From a bacterium (GTDB lineage: Bacteria; Electryoneota; Electryoneia; Electryoneales; Electryoneaceae), in contig JAHLLB010000012.1 of assembly GCA_020444425.1 (NCBI GenBank), positions 46,196-110,195 on the forward strand: a DNA stretch of 64,000 bases. Direction: 5' to 3'. The position numbers were made by a program, and so were the translations under genes. Under the pieces are notes generated by a model. That model was given only the letters and a program-made list of their open reading frames with translations, was not told where the DNA came from and made no database searches. Shown here in pieces: positions 16,987 to 26,357 of the stretch (positions are counted from its first letter, which is position 1; each line of letters starts with the position of its first letter).

Positions 16987-18294
16987 ATGCTTGAAACCCT
17001 GATCTATGTTGCCGTCGGTTTGCTGGTCGTGCTGATACCGGGAGTGTATTGGTATCGCGAACGCAGCAAGAGCAAACGCGCGGCGGAAACGTTGACGAAA
17101 GCCGTCGAGAGCGGCCGTGACCAGCCGGTGTCGTTGCACCCGGTGATCGATCCGAACATTTGCATCGGGTCGGGAGCGTGCGTGCGCGCATGCCCGGAGC
17201 AGAACGTGCTCGGCCTGATCGACAATGCCGGCAAGCTGATCAGTCCGTCCAACTGCATCGGGCACGGGATGTGCCAGGCAGCGTGTCCGGTGAACGCGAT
17301 CACGCTGGTTTTCGGCACAGAGACGCGCGGTGTGGACATCCCGCACTTGAAGGGCACCTTCGAGACCAATGTTCCAGGTGTATACATCGCCGGAGAACTG
17401 GGCGGAATGGGCCTGATTCGTAATGCTGTCACCCAGGGCCGCCAAGCGACCGAGTACATCGTAAAAAGCCTCGAGCGCGAGGACGGTCAGGATCTACTCG
17501 ATCTGTTGATTGTCGGGTCCGGACCTGCGGGCATTGCGGCATCGCTGCAGGCAAAGGAAGAGGGACTGCGTTTTGTCACCATTGATCAGGACGATCTCGG
17601 TGGCACCATCCTGTCGTATCCGCGCCGCAAGCTGGTGATGACGCAGCCGATGGAGTTACCTGGCTACGGCACGATCAAAGTCCGGGAGGTGGAGAAGGAG
17701 AACTTGCTGAGCACGTTCCAGTCCGTGTTTCAGAAAACGGATCTGACGGTTCAGACTGGAGAGAAATGTGAGAGAGTCAGCCGTGAGAACGGGCATTTCC
17801 GGATTGTCACCAGCAAACAGGAATATCGCGCCCGGCGTGTCCTGCTGGCGATTGGCAGGCGCGGCACACCCCGCAAGCTGGGAGTCCCCGGCGAAAAACC
17901 GCCGCGTGTCTATTACCGCTTGACAGATCCCGAACACTTCGCGGGCAAGAAGATCCTCGTGGTCGGCGGCGGCGACAGTGCGGTTGAGGCAGCAGTTAGC
18001 CTGGGAGAAAACCGGAGCACGACGGTTCACCTGAGCTATCGCCGCGACAAGATCTTCCGGATCAAGGAGGGGAACACGAAGCGGCTGAAGGAGGCAATAG
18101 AGGGCGGGACTGTCATCCCGATGTATGGCACGGAAGTCGCACGAATAGAAGACGATCACGTGATTCTTCGTGAGGGCGAAGACGAGCATCGGTTGGACAA
18201 TGACCAGGTATTCGTGTTCGCCGGCGGTGTCTTGCCGACCGAATTCCTGCAGAGCATCGGGATCGAATTTACGCGAAAGTTCGGGGAGGTTTAG
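16987..18294 (+). CDS. Membrane-anchored ferredoxin-like / thioredoxin-reductase-like flavoprotein
   Basis: 435 aa. Residues 4-22 are one membrane helix. Residues ~52-110 are a ferredoxin-like pair: C59-x2-S62-x2-C65-x3-C69-P and C90-x2-H93-x2-C96-x3-C100-P. In each, the second Cys of the standard CxxCxxCxxxCP is replaced (Ser62, His93). Residues ~172-435 are a two-dinucleotide-binding flavoprotein: LLIVGSGPAGIAASLQA (FAD) and KILVVGGGDSAVEAAVSLGE (NAD(P)H), without the redox CxxC of thioredoxin reductase. It probably moves electrons between NAD(P)H, flavin and an iron-sulfur relay at the inner membrane. First gene of the multiheme operon, 78 bp before the 20-heme cytochrome. Confidence 0.85.
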   Translation: MLETLIYVAVGLLVVLIPGVYWYRERSKSKRAAETLTKAVESGRDQPVSLHPVIDPNICIGSGACVRACPEQNVLGLIDNAGKLISPSNCIGHGMCQAACPVNAITLVFGTETRGVDIPHLKGTFETNVPGVYIAGELGGMGLIRNAVTQGRQATEYIVKSLEREDGQDLLDLLIVGSGPAGIAASLQAKEEGLRFVTIDQDDLGGTILSYPRRKLVMTQPMELPGYGTIKVREVEKENLLSTFQSVFQKTDLTVQTGEKCERVSRENGHFRIVTSKQEYRARRVLLAIGRRGTPRKLGVPGEKPPRVYYRLTDPEHFAGKKILVVGGGDSAVEAAVSLGENRSTTVHLSYRRDKIFRIKEGNTKRLKEAIEGGTVIPMYGTEVARIEDDHVILREGEDEHRLDNDQVFVFAGGVLPTEFLQSIGIEFTRKFGEV

Positions 18295-18372
18295 CGGGTT
18301 TGGAATTGGCACGCCGCAACAAACTTATGTAGTTTTAGCAACAAGTCAACAGCGACCTGATCGAGTCACCTT

Positions 18373-20115
18373 GTGAAACCGGCAACGTTCACCCCCAAGC
18401 GCAGCCGCTGCTTCCTGCATGTGTTCGCTTTGCTGCTTTTCTTCAGCGTTGCAGCCGATATTGCGTCAGCTCAGATTTCTCCCGGCAAGCTGTCCGCCGC
18501 GCACGAACCCCTCGAAGGCATCACAAAATGCACCCAGTGTCACGAACTGGGCCAGGCGGTCGTCGGGGCGAAATGCCTCACCTGTCACACCTTCCTGAAG
18601 TCGCGGATTGACGCTGGAAAGGGTTACCACGCCAGCACCGACGCTGACGGCGAAGCCTGCACCACCTGCCATTCGGAGCATCACGGCCGCGACCATGAAT
18701 TGATCTACTGGCCCTCCGGGCAGAGCGAATTCGACCACGCGTTGACCGGCTGGACGTTTTCCGGCGCACACCAGGAGCTGGATTGCCGCGAATGCCACTT
18801 GCCGCGATTTCACGTGGCCGACGCCTTTCCCCCGGAGAATGTGGTCAACGAAGAAAGCACGTTTCTCGGTCTGGACCAGCAGTGCGTCAGTTGCCATGAG
18901 GACGAACACGCGGACCAGTTGACGAACACCTGCACCACCTGCCACAACCAGCAGGCGTGGAAACCCGCGTCAGGCTTCGACCATACCCGGGACACCGACT
19001 ACGCCCTGACCGGTCGTCATACGGAACTCGAGTGCGTCAAATGCCACGTCACCCTGCCGCGTGAATCCCACGCCGCGGGCGTGATCGTGGACACGACGAG
19101 CCCGGACAGTTACGCGGAATATGCGGGCCTGACGTTCGCCAGTTGCGCCGATTGCCACGAAGACGTGCACAAGGGGCGGTTCGGTACCGACTGCAGCCGT
19201 TGCCACACGACCGGAGGATTTCAGTCCGCGACGGCGTCCGGCGAGTTCGACCACAGCAAGACGGCTTTCCCGCTCATGGGCCAGCACCTGCAGGTAGAAT
19301 GTCTCAGCTGCCACACCAGCGGTTCGATGACGGAACCGTTGGCGCACGAACAATGCAACGACTGCCACGAGGACGAGCACCGGGGTCAGTTTGCCAGTCG
19401 GGAAGACGGCGGTGCGTGCGACGCCTGCCACAGCGTTGAGCGTCCGTTCCGCCGGACCACCTTCGGCCTCAGCGAGCACGAACAGACAGATTTTGCATTG
19501 ACCGGCAGCCATCGCGCGATTCCGTGCGCGCTGTGCCATGTACAGGAAATGGACGACGCTGGCGATTCATATGCAACGTTCACCTTTAACAATACCCGCT
19601 GCCAGGCATGTCACGACGATATCCACCGCGGCCAGCTCGACATCTGGATCGACAAGAACGGCTGCGAATTCTGCCACAACACCGCGACCTGGAACCGGAC
19701 CAGCTTCGACCACAATCTTGCCCGTTTCCCGTTGCAGGGAAAGCATCGCGAGATCCTCTGCCTCAAGTGCCACTGGATCGAGACGGACGCCGGCGAGGAA
19801 CTGGTGTGGATGAAGCCGTTGGAACGCACCTGCGCGGGATGTCATGACGATCCACACGCGGGTCAGTTCGCGGAGATTGTCGCGTCCAAGGGTTGCGAAC
19901 AGTGCCACATCCCGAGCAGGTGGAGTGATCTGCTGTTCGTGCACAATCGTGATACCAACTTCCCGCTCACCGGCGGACATGAAGGTGTGGCCTGTAATCT
20001 GTGCCACAAGCCGATGCAACCTGGTGAAGCGGAGGTCATCCAGTATGCGGGCCTGAGCCGTGAGTGCAGCGCTTGTCATGGGAATCAACCGGAGCGTCCC
20101 GGGAGGGATGGATGA
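18373..20115 (+). CDS. Periplasmic multiheme c-type cytochrome, 20 CXXCH motifs
   Basis: 580 aa, starting at a GTG (18373). A signal peptide runs to about residue 33 (VAADIASA-Q). I count 20 CXXCH heme-binding motifs, the first at residues 53-57 (CTQCH) and the last near the C-terminus (CSACH). Further His residues occur regularly in FDH and GxH (as in FPLMGQH and LTGRH), suitable as second axial ligands, so bis-His hemes are likely. A repeated CHEDEH or CHDDxH pattern recalls cytochrome c3/c7-like and NrfB-like modules. It is likely periplasmic and passes electrons between the inner membrane and the next, larger cytochrome. Its stop overlaps the next start (ATGA), implying coupled translation. 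Confidence 0.92.
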   Translation: MKPATFTPKRSRCFLHVFALLLFFSVAADIASAQISPGKLSAAHEPLEGITKCTQCHELGQAVVGAKCLTCHTFLKSRIDAGKGYHASTDADGEACTTCHSEHHGRDHELIYWPSGQSEFDHALTGWTFSGAHQELDCRECHLPRFHVADAFPPENVVNEESTFLGLDQQCVSCHEDEHADQLTNTCTTCHNQQAWKPASGFDHTRDTDYALTGRHTELECVKCHVTLPRESHAAGVIVDTTSPDSYAEYAGLTFASCADCHEDVHKGRFGTDCSRCHTTGGFQSATASGEFDHSKTAFPLMGQHLQVECLSCHTSGSMTEPLAHEQCNDCHEDEHRGQFASREDGGACDACHSVERPFRRTTFGLSEHEQTDFALTGSHRAIPCALCHVQEMDDAGDSYATFTFNNTRCQACHDDIHRGQLDIWIDKNGCEFCHNTATWNRTSFDHNLARFPLQGKHREILCLKCHWIETDAGEELVWMKPLERTCAGCHDDPHAGQFAEIVASKGCEQCHIPSRWSDLLFVHNRDTNFPLTGGHEGVACNLCHKPMQPGEAEVIQYAGLSRECSACHGNQPERPGRDG

Positions 20116-23100
20116 GAGTTGACCAGATTCTGTTCCTGATGCTGACGTTGTTGCTGATCGCAGCTGGATCGGCGGCAGGGGCAGCGGTGCAGACGATGCC
20201 GCACGGCGACGGCTTCGATCTCGACTGTTCGTTGTGCCATGTGGTCGAAGGCTGGAGCGAGTTGAAATCACCGCTCGAATTTGATCACAACACCACCGCT
20301 TTCCCGCTCGAGGGACGGCATGAGCAGGTCGATTGCCAGTTCTGCCACGAATCGCTCGAGTTCGGGCAGGCGTCCTCGCAGTGCTTCGATTGCCATGTGG
20401 ATGTGCACTCCGGCCAGTTTACGCAGACCTGCGACCAGTGCCACAGCCCCGAGGGCTGGTTCGACGAACCTCAGTTCCGCGAAATGCACCAGCAGACACG
20501 GTTTGCGTTATCCGGTGCTCATGACGGGCTGGCGTGTACAGCCTGCCACGCGGACGGCAACTACGCACTGCAGTCGCTCGACTGCGCCGGGTGCCACCTG
20601 GACGACTACTACCGCGCGAACAACCCGGACCACGCCGGGGCAGGATTCAGCACGAGATGCGACGACTGCCACGGGTTGATGTCTGTGGATTGGGCGGGCA
20701 GCATTGTCGATTTCGACCATACGCCGGATTTCCCGCTCGTGCGTGGCCACCGGGTGTTTGACTGCCAGGCGTGCCACGCGCCCGGCAGCAACTACGCCGA
20801 AACCTCGAGCGAGTGCTATTCCTGCCATGCCGATGATTACAACCGCACCGACGATCCGAACCACGCGCAGGCCGGCTTCCCGACCGACTGTTCGATCTGC
20901 CACACCATTGACGATTGGGACGACGCCGACGATTTCAACCATTCCACCACCGGTTTTGACCTCACCGGCGAACACCGGGAAGTGGACTGCAATGAGTGCC
21001 ACACGGCCGGGTACGCTGGCACCCCGACCGCCTGCAACGGCTGCCACCAGGATGATTTCGACGGCGCGACGAACCCGTCGCATAACCCTGCCAGTTTTGC
21101 GTCCGACTGCACCATTTGCCACACCACGGACGGCTGGTCTCCGGCGCCGGGCTTCGACCACGATATCGACACGATGTACCCGCTGGCCGGCGAACATCGT
21201 GAGGCCGAGTGTTCCCAGTGCCACCTGAACAACGTGTACGTCGGTCTGCCGGATGCGTGCTTCGATTGCCACCTGGAAGACTACAACGAGACGGACGATC
21301 CGGACCACGTAGCCGAAGGCTACCCAACCGACTGCGAAGTCTGCCACACGCCCAACGACTGGGAAGACGCAGAGTTTGATCACCAGGCAACCGAGTTTCC
21401 GTTGACCGGCGCACATCTCGAAACCGACTGCGCGGATTGCCATGTTGACGGCTATGTCAACACACCGACAGACTGCTACGACTGCCATCAGGTTGACTAC
21501 GAAGAAGCCGTTGAGCCGATCCACAATCCGGACTCGTTCGATTTCGACTGCCTGCTGTGTCATGACACGCAGACGTGGGAACAATCCAGCTTCGACCACG
21601 ATCAGGAGACAGAATTCCTGATTGAAGGGGCGCACACCGAACTCAACTGCGCCGATTGTCATATCGACGGCCAGTACGTGAACACGCCCACGACCTGCTA
21701 CGGGTGTCACGTGGACGACTACAACAACACGGACGACCCCGACCACGCGGCGAACAACTACCCGACGGACTGTACTGAGTGCCACAACCAGATCGACTGG
21801 GAAGATGTCGATGATGACGACTTCCCGCATGACGTCCAGACCGGATTTCCGCTGATTGGTGGGCACGCCGGTTTGACCTGTATCGATTGTCACGCGGACG
21901 GGTACGCGAACACGGACCCCGCTTGCATCGGGTGCCACCAGGATGATTTCAACCAGGCCGAACCGCCGCATGAGGCGGAATCGTTCGGCGACGACTGCGA
22001 GGTCTGCCACACGGTTCAAGGCTGGGAGCCGTCAACGTTTGACCACGATACGCAAACCCAGTTTGTCATCAACGGGTCGCATGCCGAACTCAATTGTGCC
22101 GACTGTCATCTTGATGGCCAGTATGCGTCCACGCCGGAAACCTGTTTCGGTTGTCACGAAGAAGATTACAACGACGCGGACGACCCGGATCACCTTGCCG
22201 GGAATTATCCAACGGATTGCACCGTTTGCCACAACACGTCCGACTGGGATGACGCCGATTTCGACCACAACAACACCGATTTCCCGTTGACCGGCGCGCA
22301 CACGACACTCGACTGCAACCTGTGCCACTCGGAAGGCTATACCGGCACACCGACGGAGTGTTTCGCGTGCCATGAGGACGACTACAATAACGCGGACGAC
22401 CCGGACCATCTGGCGAACAACTACCCACACGACTGCACCGTTTGCCACAACACGTCCGACTGGGATGACGCCGATTTCGACCACGACAACACCGACTTCC
22501 CGTTGACCGGTGCACACACGACGTTGGATTGCAACTTGTGCCACAGTGAAGGCTACACCGGGACACCAACCGAGTGCTTTGCGTGTCACGAGGACGACTA
22601 CAACAACGCGGACGACCCGGACCATCTGGCGAACAACTACCCACACGACTGCACCGTTTGCCACAACACGTCCGACTGGGATGACGCCGATTTCGACCAC
22701 GACAACACCGACTTCCCGTTGACCGGTGCACACACGACGTTGGATTGCAACTTGTGCCACAGTGAAGGCTACACCGGGACACCAACCGAGTGCTTTGCAT
22801 GCCACGAGGATGATTACAACGGTGTCAGCGATCCGAACCACGTCACCAACAGCTACCCGCAGGTCTGCACCGATTGCCACTCGCAGGCCGGCTGGACACC
22901 GCTGGACAGCTTCGACCACGACCAGTGGACCGATTTCCCGCTCGAGGGAGAACACACGGGTGTGACGTGTGCCTTGTGCCACACGAACGGTTATGAGGGG
23001 ACGCCGTCCACCTGCTTCGCGTGTCACGAAAACAACTTCAACAACGCGGATCCGCCGCACGATCCGGGTTCGTTTGGAACGGACTGCACGATCTGCCACT

Positions 23101-23621
23101 CGGTGAATGGCTGGACGCCGTCAACGTTCGACCACAACCAGCAGACCGACTATGACCTCACCGGCCAGCACCTGACGCTGGACTGCACGTTGTGCCACCT
23201 CGGCGGACAATACACCGGCACCCCGGATGAGTGTTTCTTCTGCCATGAGGATGACTATAACCAGACGAACGATCCGGACCATCAGCAAGTGATGTTCCCG
23301 ACAACCTGCGACCTGTGCCACAACACGTTCGACTGGGAAGATGCGCAGTTCAATCATATTGTCTGGTTCCCGATCTACAGCGGTCGGCATCAGGGTGAGT
23401 GGGATTCCTGTTCCGAGTGCCATCCGAATCCGAACGACTACACCGAGTTTACCTGCCTGACCTGCCACTTGCAGGGCGAGACAGACGACGATCACGACGA
23501 AGTCCCGGGCTACCAGTACAACAGCATTGCGTGTTATACGTGCCACCCGGACGGTGATGATGGTCCGAACCTGTTCCCGGATCAGATTGAACCTGAGGAA
23601 GAACGGAAGGGAGCGCGCTGA
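20112..23621 (+). CDS. Giant multiheme c-type cytochrome, 46 CXXCH motifs
   Basis: 1169 aa from the ATG at 20112, which overlaps the preceding stop. Signal peptide MRVDQILFLMLTLLLIAAGS..., cleavage near AGA-A. I count 46 CXXCH motifs. From about residue 150 to 1080 the chain is a tandem array of ~65-72-aa modules, each with three CXXCH plus three extra His: CxxCH-xxxxW-xDxxFDH-xxTxFPLxGxH-xxxxCxxCH-xxGYxxTPxxCxxCH-xDDYNxxDPxH. FDH, GxH and DPxH give one spare His per heme, fitting bis-His ligation. Modules at residues ~703-918 are almost identical. The sequence is very acidic. It probably forms a long periplasmic-to-surface electron wire. The stop overlaps the next ATG by one base. Confidence 0.93.
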   Translation: MRVDQILFLMLTLLLIAAGSAAGAAVQTMPHGDGFDLDCSLCHVVEGWSELKSPLEFDHNTTAFPLEGRHEQVDCQFCHESLEFGQASSQCFDCHVDVHSGQFTQTCDQCHSPEGWFDEPQFREMHQQTRFALSGAHDGLACTACHADGNYALQSLDCAGCHLDDYYRANNPDHAGAGFSTRCDDCHGLMSVDWAGSIVDFDHTPDFPLVRGHRVFDCQACHAPGSNYAETSSECYSCHADDYNRTDDPNHAQAGFPTDCSICHTIDDWDDADDFNHSTTGFDLTGEHREVDCNECHTAGYAGTPTACNGCHQDDFDGATNPSHNPASFASDCTICHTTDGWSPAPGFDHDIDTMYPLAGEHREAECSQCHLNNVYVGLPDACFDCHLEDYNETDDPDHVAEGYPTDCEVCHTPNDWEDAEFDHQATEFPLTGAHLETDCADCHVDGYVNTPTDCYDCHQVDYEEAVEPIHNPDSFDFDCLLCHDTQTWEQSSFDHDQETEFLIEGAHTELNCADCHIDGQYVNTPTTCYGCHVDDYNNTDDPDHAANNYPTDCTECHNQIDWEDVDDDDFPHDVQTGFPLIGGHAGLTCIDCHADGYANTDPACIGCHQDDFNQAEPPHEAESFGDDCEVCHTVQGWEPSTFDHDTQTQFVINGSHAELNCADCHLDGQYASTPETCFGCHEEDYNDADDPDHLAGNYPTDCTVCHNTSDWDDADFDHNNTDFPLTGAHTTLDCNLCHSEGYTGTPTECFACHEDDYNNADDPDHLANNYPHDCTVCHNTSDWDDADFDHDNTDFPLTGAHTTLDCNLCHSEGYTGTPTECFACHEDDYNNADDPDHLANNYPHDCTVCHNTSDWDDADFDHDNTDFPLTGAHTTLDCNLCHSEGYTGTPTECFACHEDDYNGVSDPNHVTNSYPQVCTDCHSQAGWTPLDSFDHDQWTDFPLEGEHTGVTCALCHTNGYEGTPSTCFACHENNFNNADPPHDPGSFGTDCTICHSVNGWTPSTFDHNQQTDYDLTGQHLTLDCTLCHLGGQYTGTPDECFFCHEDDYNQTNDPDHQQVMFPTTCDLCHNTFDWEDAQFNHIVWFPIYSGRHQGEWDSCSECHPNPNDYTEFTCLTCHLQGETDDDHDEVPGYQYNSIACYTCHPDGDDGPNLFPDQIEPEEERKGAR
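22218..22865. repeat. Three tandem 216-bp units inside the giant cytochrome gene
   Basis: Units begin at 22218, 22434 and 22650. Bases 22389-22582 are identical to 22605-22798 (194 bp), shifted by exactly 216 bp. Each unit encodes one 72-aa three-heme module. Confidence 0.9.
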
Positions 23622-25231
23622 TGAGACGGCTCACGATGTTATTCGCACTCCTTCTGTTGGTCGCAGGCTTCGCGTTCGCCGCCGCACCGCTGGGCGAAAC
23701 CACAATCAGCTACCTTACGGCGGACGGTTTCTTCATCGGGTCGGGATCGAGCTCCGGCCTCGCGGCGGGGGATACAGTTCGTGTGCTGCGTAACGACGAG
23801 CTCGTTGCCCAGGGGCGCGTGTTGTTCACCGCAGACGCGTCCGCTTCGTGCGAACTGATCGAGGGTGATCTGGACAAGCTTCGGGTCGGAGATATCGTGC
23901 ACTTCACTGTCCCGCAACGCATGCTTGATCCAGTCGATGAATCGCCGGTTTACTCCGCGACACCGGCAACACCAGCCACGTCAGCGAGTCCGGCGCGCAC
24001 GGTCGCCGAACGTAAACCGATGTCTTTACGCGGACGGATCGGGCTGCAGCTGCGATACACGGGCACCGACGACGACAACCGTGATCTGGCCGAACCCGGC
24101 CTGACCGCTCGGCTGCGGATGGATGATCTCTTCGGCACCGCGCTGCGATTCGAGTTGCGGGGACGGTCTCGCTACCAGATGCGCGACAGCGAGGCGGAAA
24201 CAACCTACCCGGATCCGTGGAACAACCGGATCTACGAAGCATCGTTGCAGATGGATGACCCGGCGTCCGCACTGGGTTACCGTGTCGGGCGAGTGTACGC
24301 CCGGGCGGTGAGCGGGATCGGTGTGTTTGACGGCGCGTACGTGGATTACGACGTCGCGGACAGCTGGACGGTGGGTGCGTTCGGCGGGCTGCGGCCGGAT
24401 CCGTCCACAAGCCGCGTCAACAGTGACGAAGTCAAGACCGGCGTCTTCGTGCAGCACACACGCGGCGACTGGTCGTCCCAGCGGATCGACGCCTCGCTGG
24501 CGTTCGCTGGCTCGTACCACCAGGGCGAAATCGATGAGGAGTTCCTCTACCAGCAAGTGCGGTATTCTCTGGGACGCACCTTGTCCATTTACGAAAGCGC
24601 GGAACTCGCGGTGAATCGTGGCTGGCGGGAAGAAGCGGCGGGATCGTCGCTTGAGCTGGACAACATTCTGTTCAATGTGCGGTACTCGCCGCTGGACGTG
24701 GTCAGCTTCGACGTTGGCTACGACAACCGCCGTATCCTGCGTACGTGGGAGACGAAAGACACGCCGGACAGCCTGTTCGACGATGCCGTGCGTGAGGGTT
24801 GGCGGCTGGGATCTACGGTGCGGATCACTCGCGACCTGCGTTTCACGGTGCAGGGCAACTTGCGCACGCGCAGTGATGGCGGGGACGATACGTACACCGG
24901 CCACGCCTACCTCAACCACCGTGACCTGTTCGGCAGCGGCGTTTCGATGAACGCGCGGTTGGCGTACTACAACAACCCGTACAGCACCGGATACCAGCCC
25001 TCGATCGGGTTGGCGATGTATCCGCATCGTCGTGCGCGAGTTCATCTTGACGCCGGCACTCGGGTCTACGAGTACGATTCACTCAGCACCAGTTATACCG
25101 ATTTCTGGATTCGGCCGGGCGCGTCGGTTACCTTCGGACAGCGCTGGTATGGGCAGGTGTATCACGAGTACACGTCCGGCGACTTGCAGAACAGCAACCG
25201 CAGCTATCTCGAACTGGGTGTGAGATTCTGA
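23621..25231 (+). CDS. Outer-membrane beta-barrel protein of the cytochrome operon
   Basis: 536 aa. Signal peptide (RRLTMLFALLLLVAGFAFAAA), then a small N-terminal beta domain (~22-95; GSGSSSGLAAGDTVRVLRND... KLRVGDIVHF), like an FlgT/SH3-type fold, then a Pro/Ala/Thr linker, and from ~135 to the end a series of amphipathic strands ending in a terminal aromatic (YLELGVRF), typical of outer-membrane barrels. No CXXCH. With giant cytochromes directly upstream it is the best candidate for a porin sheath or docking barrel of a porin-cytochrome conduit, but it is not obviously homologous to MtrB or OmbB. Translation is coupled to the upstream gene; the next gene starts 4 bp downstream. Confidence 0.82.
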   Translation: MRRLTMLFALLLLVAGFAFAAAPLGETTISYLTADGFFIGSGSSSGLAAGDTVRVLRNDELVAQGRVLFTADASASCELIEGDLDKLRVGDIVHFTVPQRMLDPVDESPVYSATPATPATSASPARTVAERKPMSLRGRIGLQLRYTGTDDDNRDLAEPGLTARLRMDDLFGTALRFELRGRSRYQMRDSEAETTYPDPWNNRIYEASLQMDDPASALGYRVGRVYARAVSGIGVFDGAYVDYDVADSWTVGAFGGLRPDPSTSRVNSDEVKTGVFVQHTRGDWSSQRIDASLAFAGSYHQGEIDEEFLYQQVRYSLGRTLSIYESAELAVNRGWREEAAGSSLELDNILFNVRYSPLDVVSFDVGYDNRRILRTWETKDTPDSLFDDAVREGWRLGSTVRITRDLRFTVQGNLRTRSDGGDDTYTGHAYLNHRDLFGSGVSMNARLAYYNNPYSTGYQPSIGLAMYPHRRARVHLDAGTRVYEYDSLSTSYTDFWIRPGASVTFGQRWYGQVYHEYTSGDLQNSNRSYLELGVRF

Positions 25232-25235
25232 GCGC

Positions 25236-26126
25236 ATGAACCAGGAGCAGAAACCGTCCCTCGCGCACCGGATGCTGATGATCGCGCTGTTCAGCGTGAC
25301 CATCGCCTCGGTCGTGTTGATCGCAGTCCAGGGCTGGGATTATTACACCGCTGACCGGCTCGACCGTCCCCACCTTGAGTTGCATGAGGCGTGGAAAGCG
25401 GGCGGTGTCATCGGGCACGGACTCGGCATCATCGGCAGCCTGCTGATGTTACTGTTGCTGCTGTACATCCCACGCAAGAATTCTCGCCGCCTGCAAAACG
25501 TGGGCAAGTTGAGCCACTGGCTGAATGTGCACATCTGGATGGGCATCACGGGTCCGTTGCTGATCACCTTCCATTCGACGTTCAAGTTCGGCGGAATCGT
25601 GGCGGTCAGTTACTGGTCGATGGTGGCGGTGGCGCTGAGTGGCGTGCTCGGACGGTACATCTACCTGCAGATCCCACGCACGTTGAGTGGGCAGGAGTTG
25701 TCCGAGCAGGAACTGGATAGTCTTGACAGCTCGCTGCAGAACGAGATGCGCTCCCTGCCGGGCATGACGGATGAGCTTGTCGCTGAGATTACTCGCACCA
25801 TGAGCGGCGGGCGCAAAGGGAAATCGCACGGTTTCGGCGCGGTTTTCAGTTGGATCGGGCAGGATTTGCTGCGTCCCATCCGTGTTCGCGCTCTACGCAG
25901 CAAAATCGCGAGCGAAACCGAGCTGGCGTCCGCTCACATTCGCGATATGGTGTCGCTGGCCCGCAAACGTGCGTTGCTGATCCGCCGCCGTGCCTTCCTC
26001 AACGTCGCCCGCAAGACCTTGCACCACTGGCACGTCATTCACCGGCCGTTCGCGCTGGTCATGTTTATCATCATGTTCGTGCACATCGCGGTAGCGGTGT
26101 TGTTCGGCTATACCTGGGTCTGGTGA
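25236..26126 (+). CDS. Inner-membrane b-type-cytochrome-like protein
   Basis: 296 aa. About five membrane helices (roughly residues 12-32, 56-78, 98-113, 122-145 and 272-293) with a soluble loop (~150-255). His residues lie in or at the edge of helices: H50, H61, H94, H99, H113 (LLITFHSTF), H263-H269 (LHHWHVIHRP) and H283 (MFVHIAV), arranged as in cytochrome b561 or ferric-reductase-type di-heme proteins. It would link the quinone pool or the flavoprotein at 16987 to the c-cytochromes. Last gene of the operon. Family assignment is by layout only. Confidence 0.75.
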   Translation: MNQEQKPSLAHRMLMIALFSVTIASVVLIAVQGWDYYTADRLDRPHLELHEAWKAGGVIGHGLGIIGSLLMLLLLLYIPRKNSRRLQNVGKLSHWLNVHIWMGITGPLLITFHSTFKFGGIVAVSYWSMVAVALSGVLGRYIYLQIPRTLSGQELSEQELDSLDSSLQNEMRSLPGMTDELVAEITRTMSGGRKGKSHGFGAVFSWIGQDLLRPIRVRALRSKIASETELASAHIRDMVSLARKRALLIRRRAFLNVARKTLHHWHVIHRPFALVMFIIMFVHIAVAVLFGYTWVW

Positions 26127-26357
26127 TTCACCCTTGCTTGTCCGTTTCGCCCTGGTTTCCCGGCTGTTGATTTTATGCAGGCTCGTCCGATCGGGGAATC
26201 CAGTTTCTGCAGGCAGGTTTCTGTGGAGTTGATCCCGTCCCGGAAGCATGGTCGACTCGTGAAACCAAAGAGATGCTGGCGTTTCCAGCCCAACCGTCTC
26301 TCGCGAATCGGCTCCACGTCTTGTTTCAAATGGATGAGTGTTGTACCGTTCTACGCG

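Noticed and set aside
20508..22019. 503-codon minus-strand frame rich in Val/Arg
   Set aside because: It is the reverse of the cytochrome repeats; its own repetitiveness simply mirrors the CXXCH modules.
22218..22865. CRISPR array
   Set aside because: The regular repeats are coding and 216 bp long without spacers; no CRISPR array was seen anywhere in the window.
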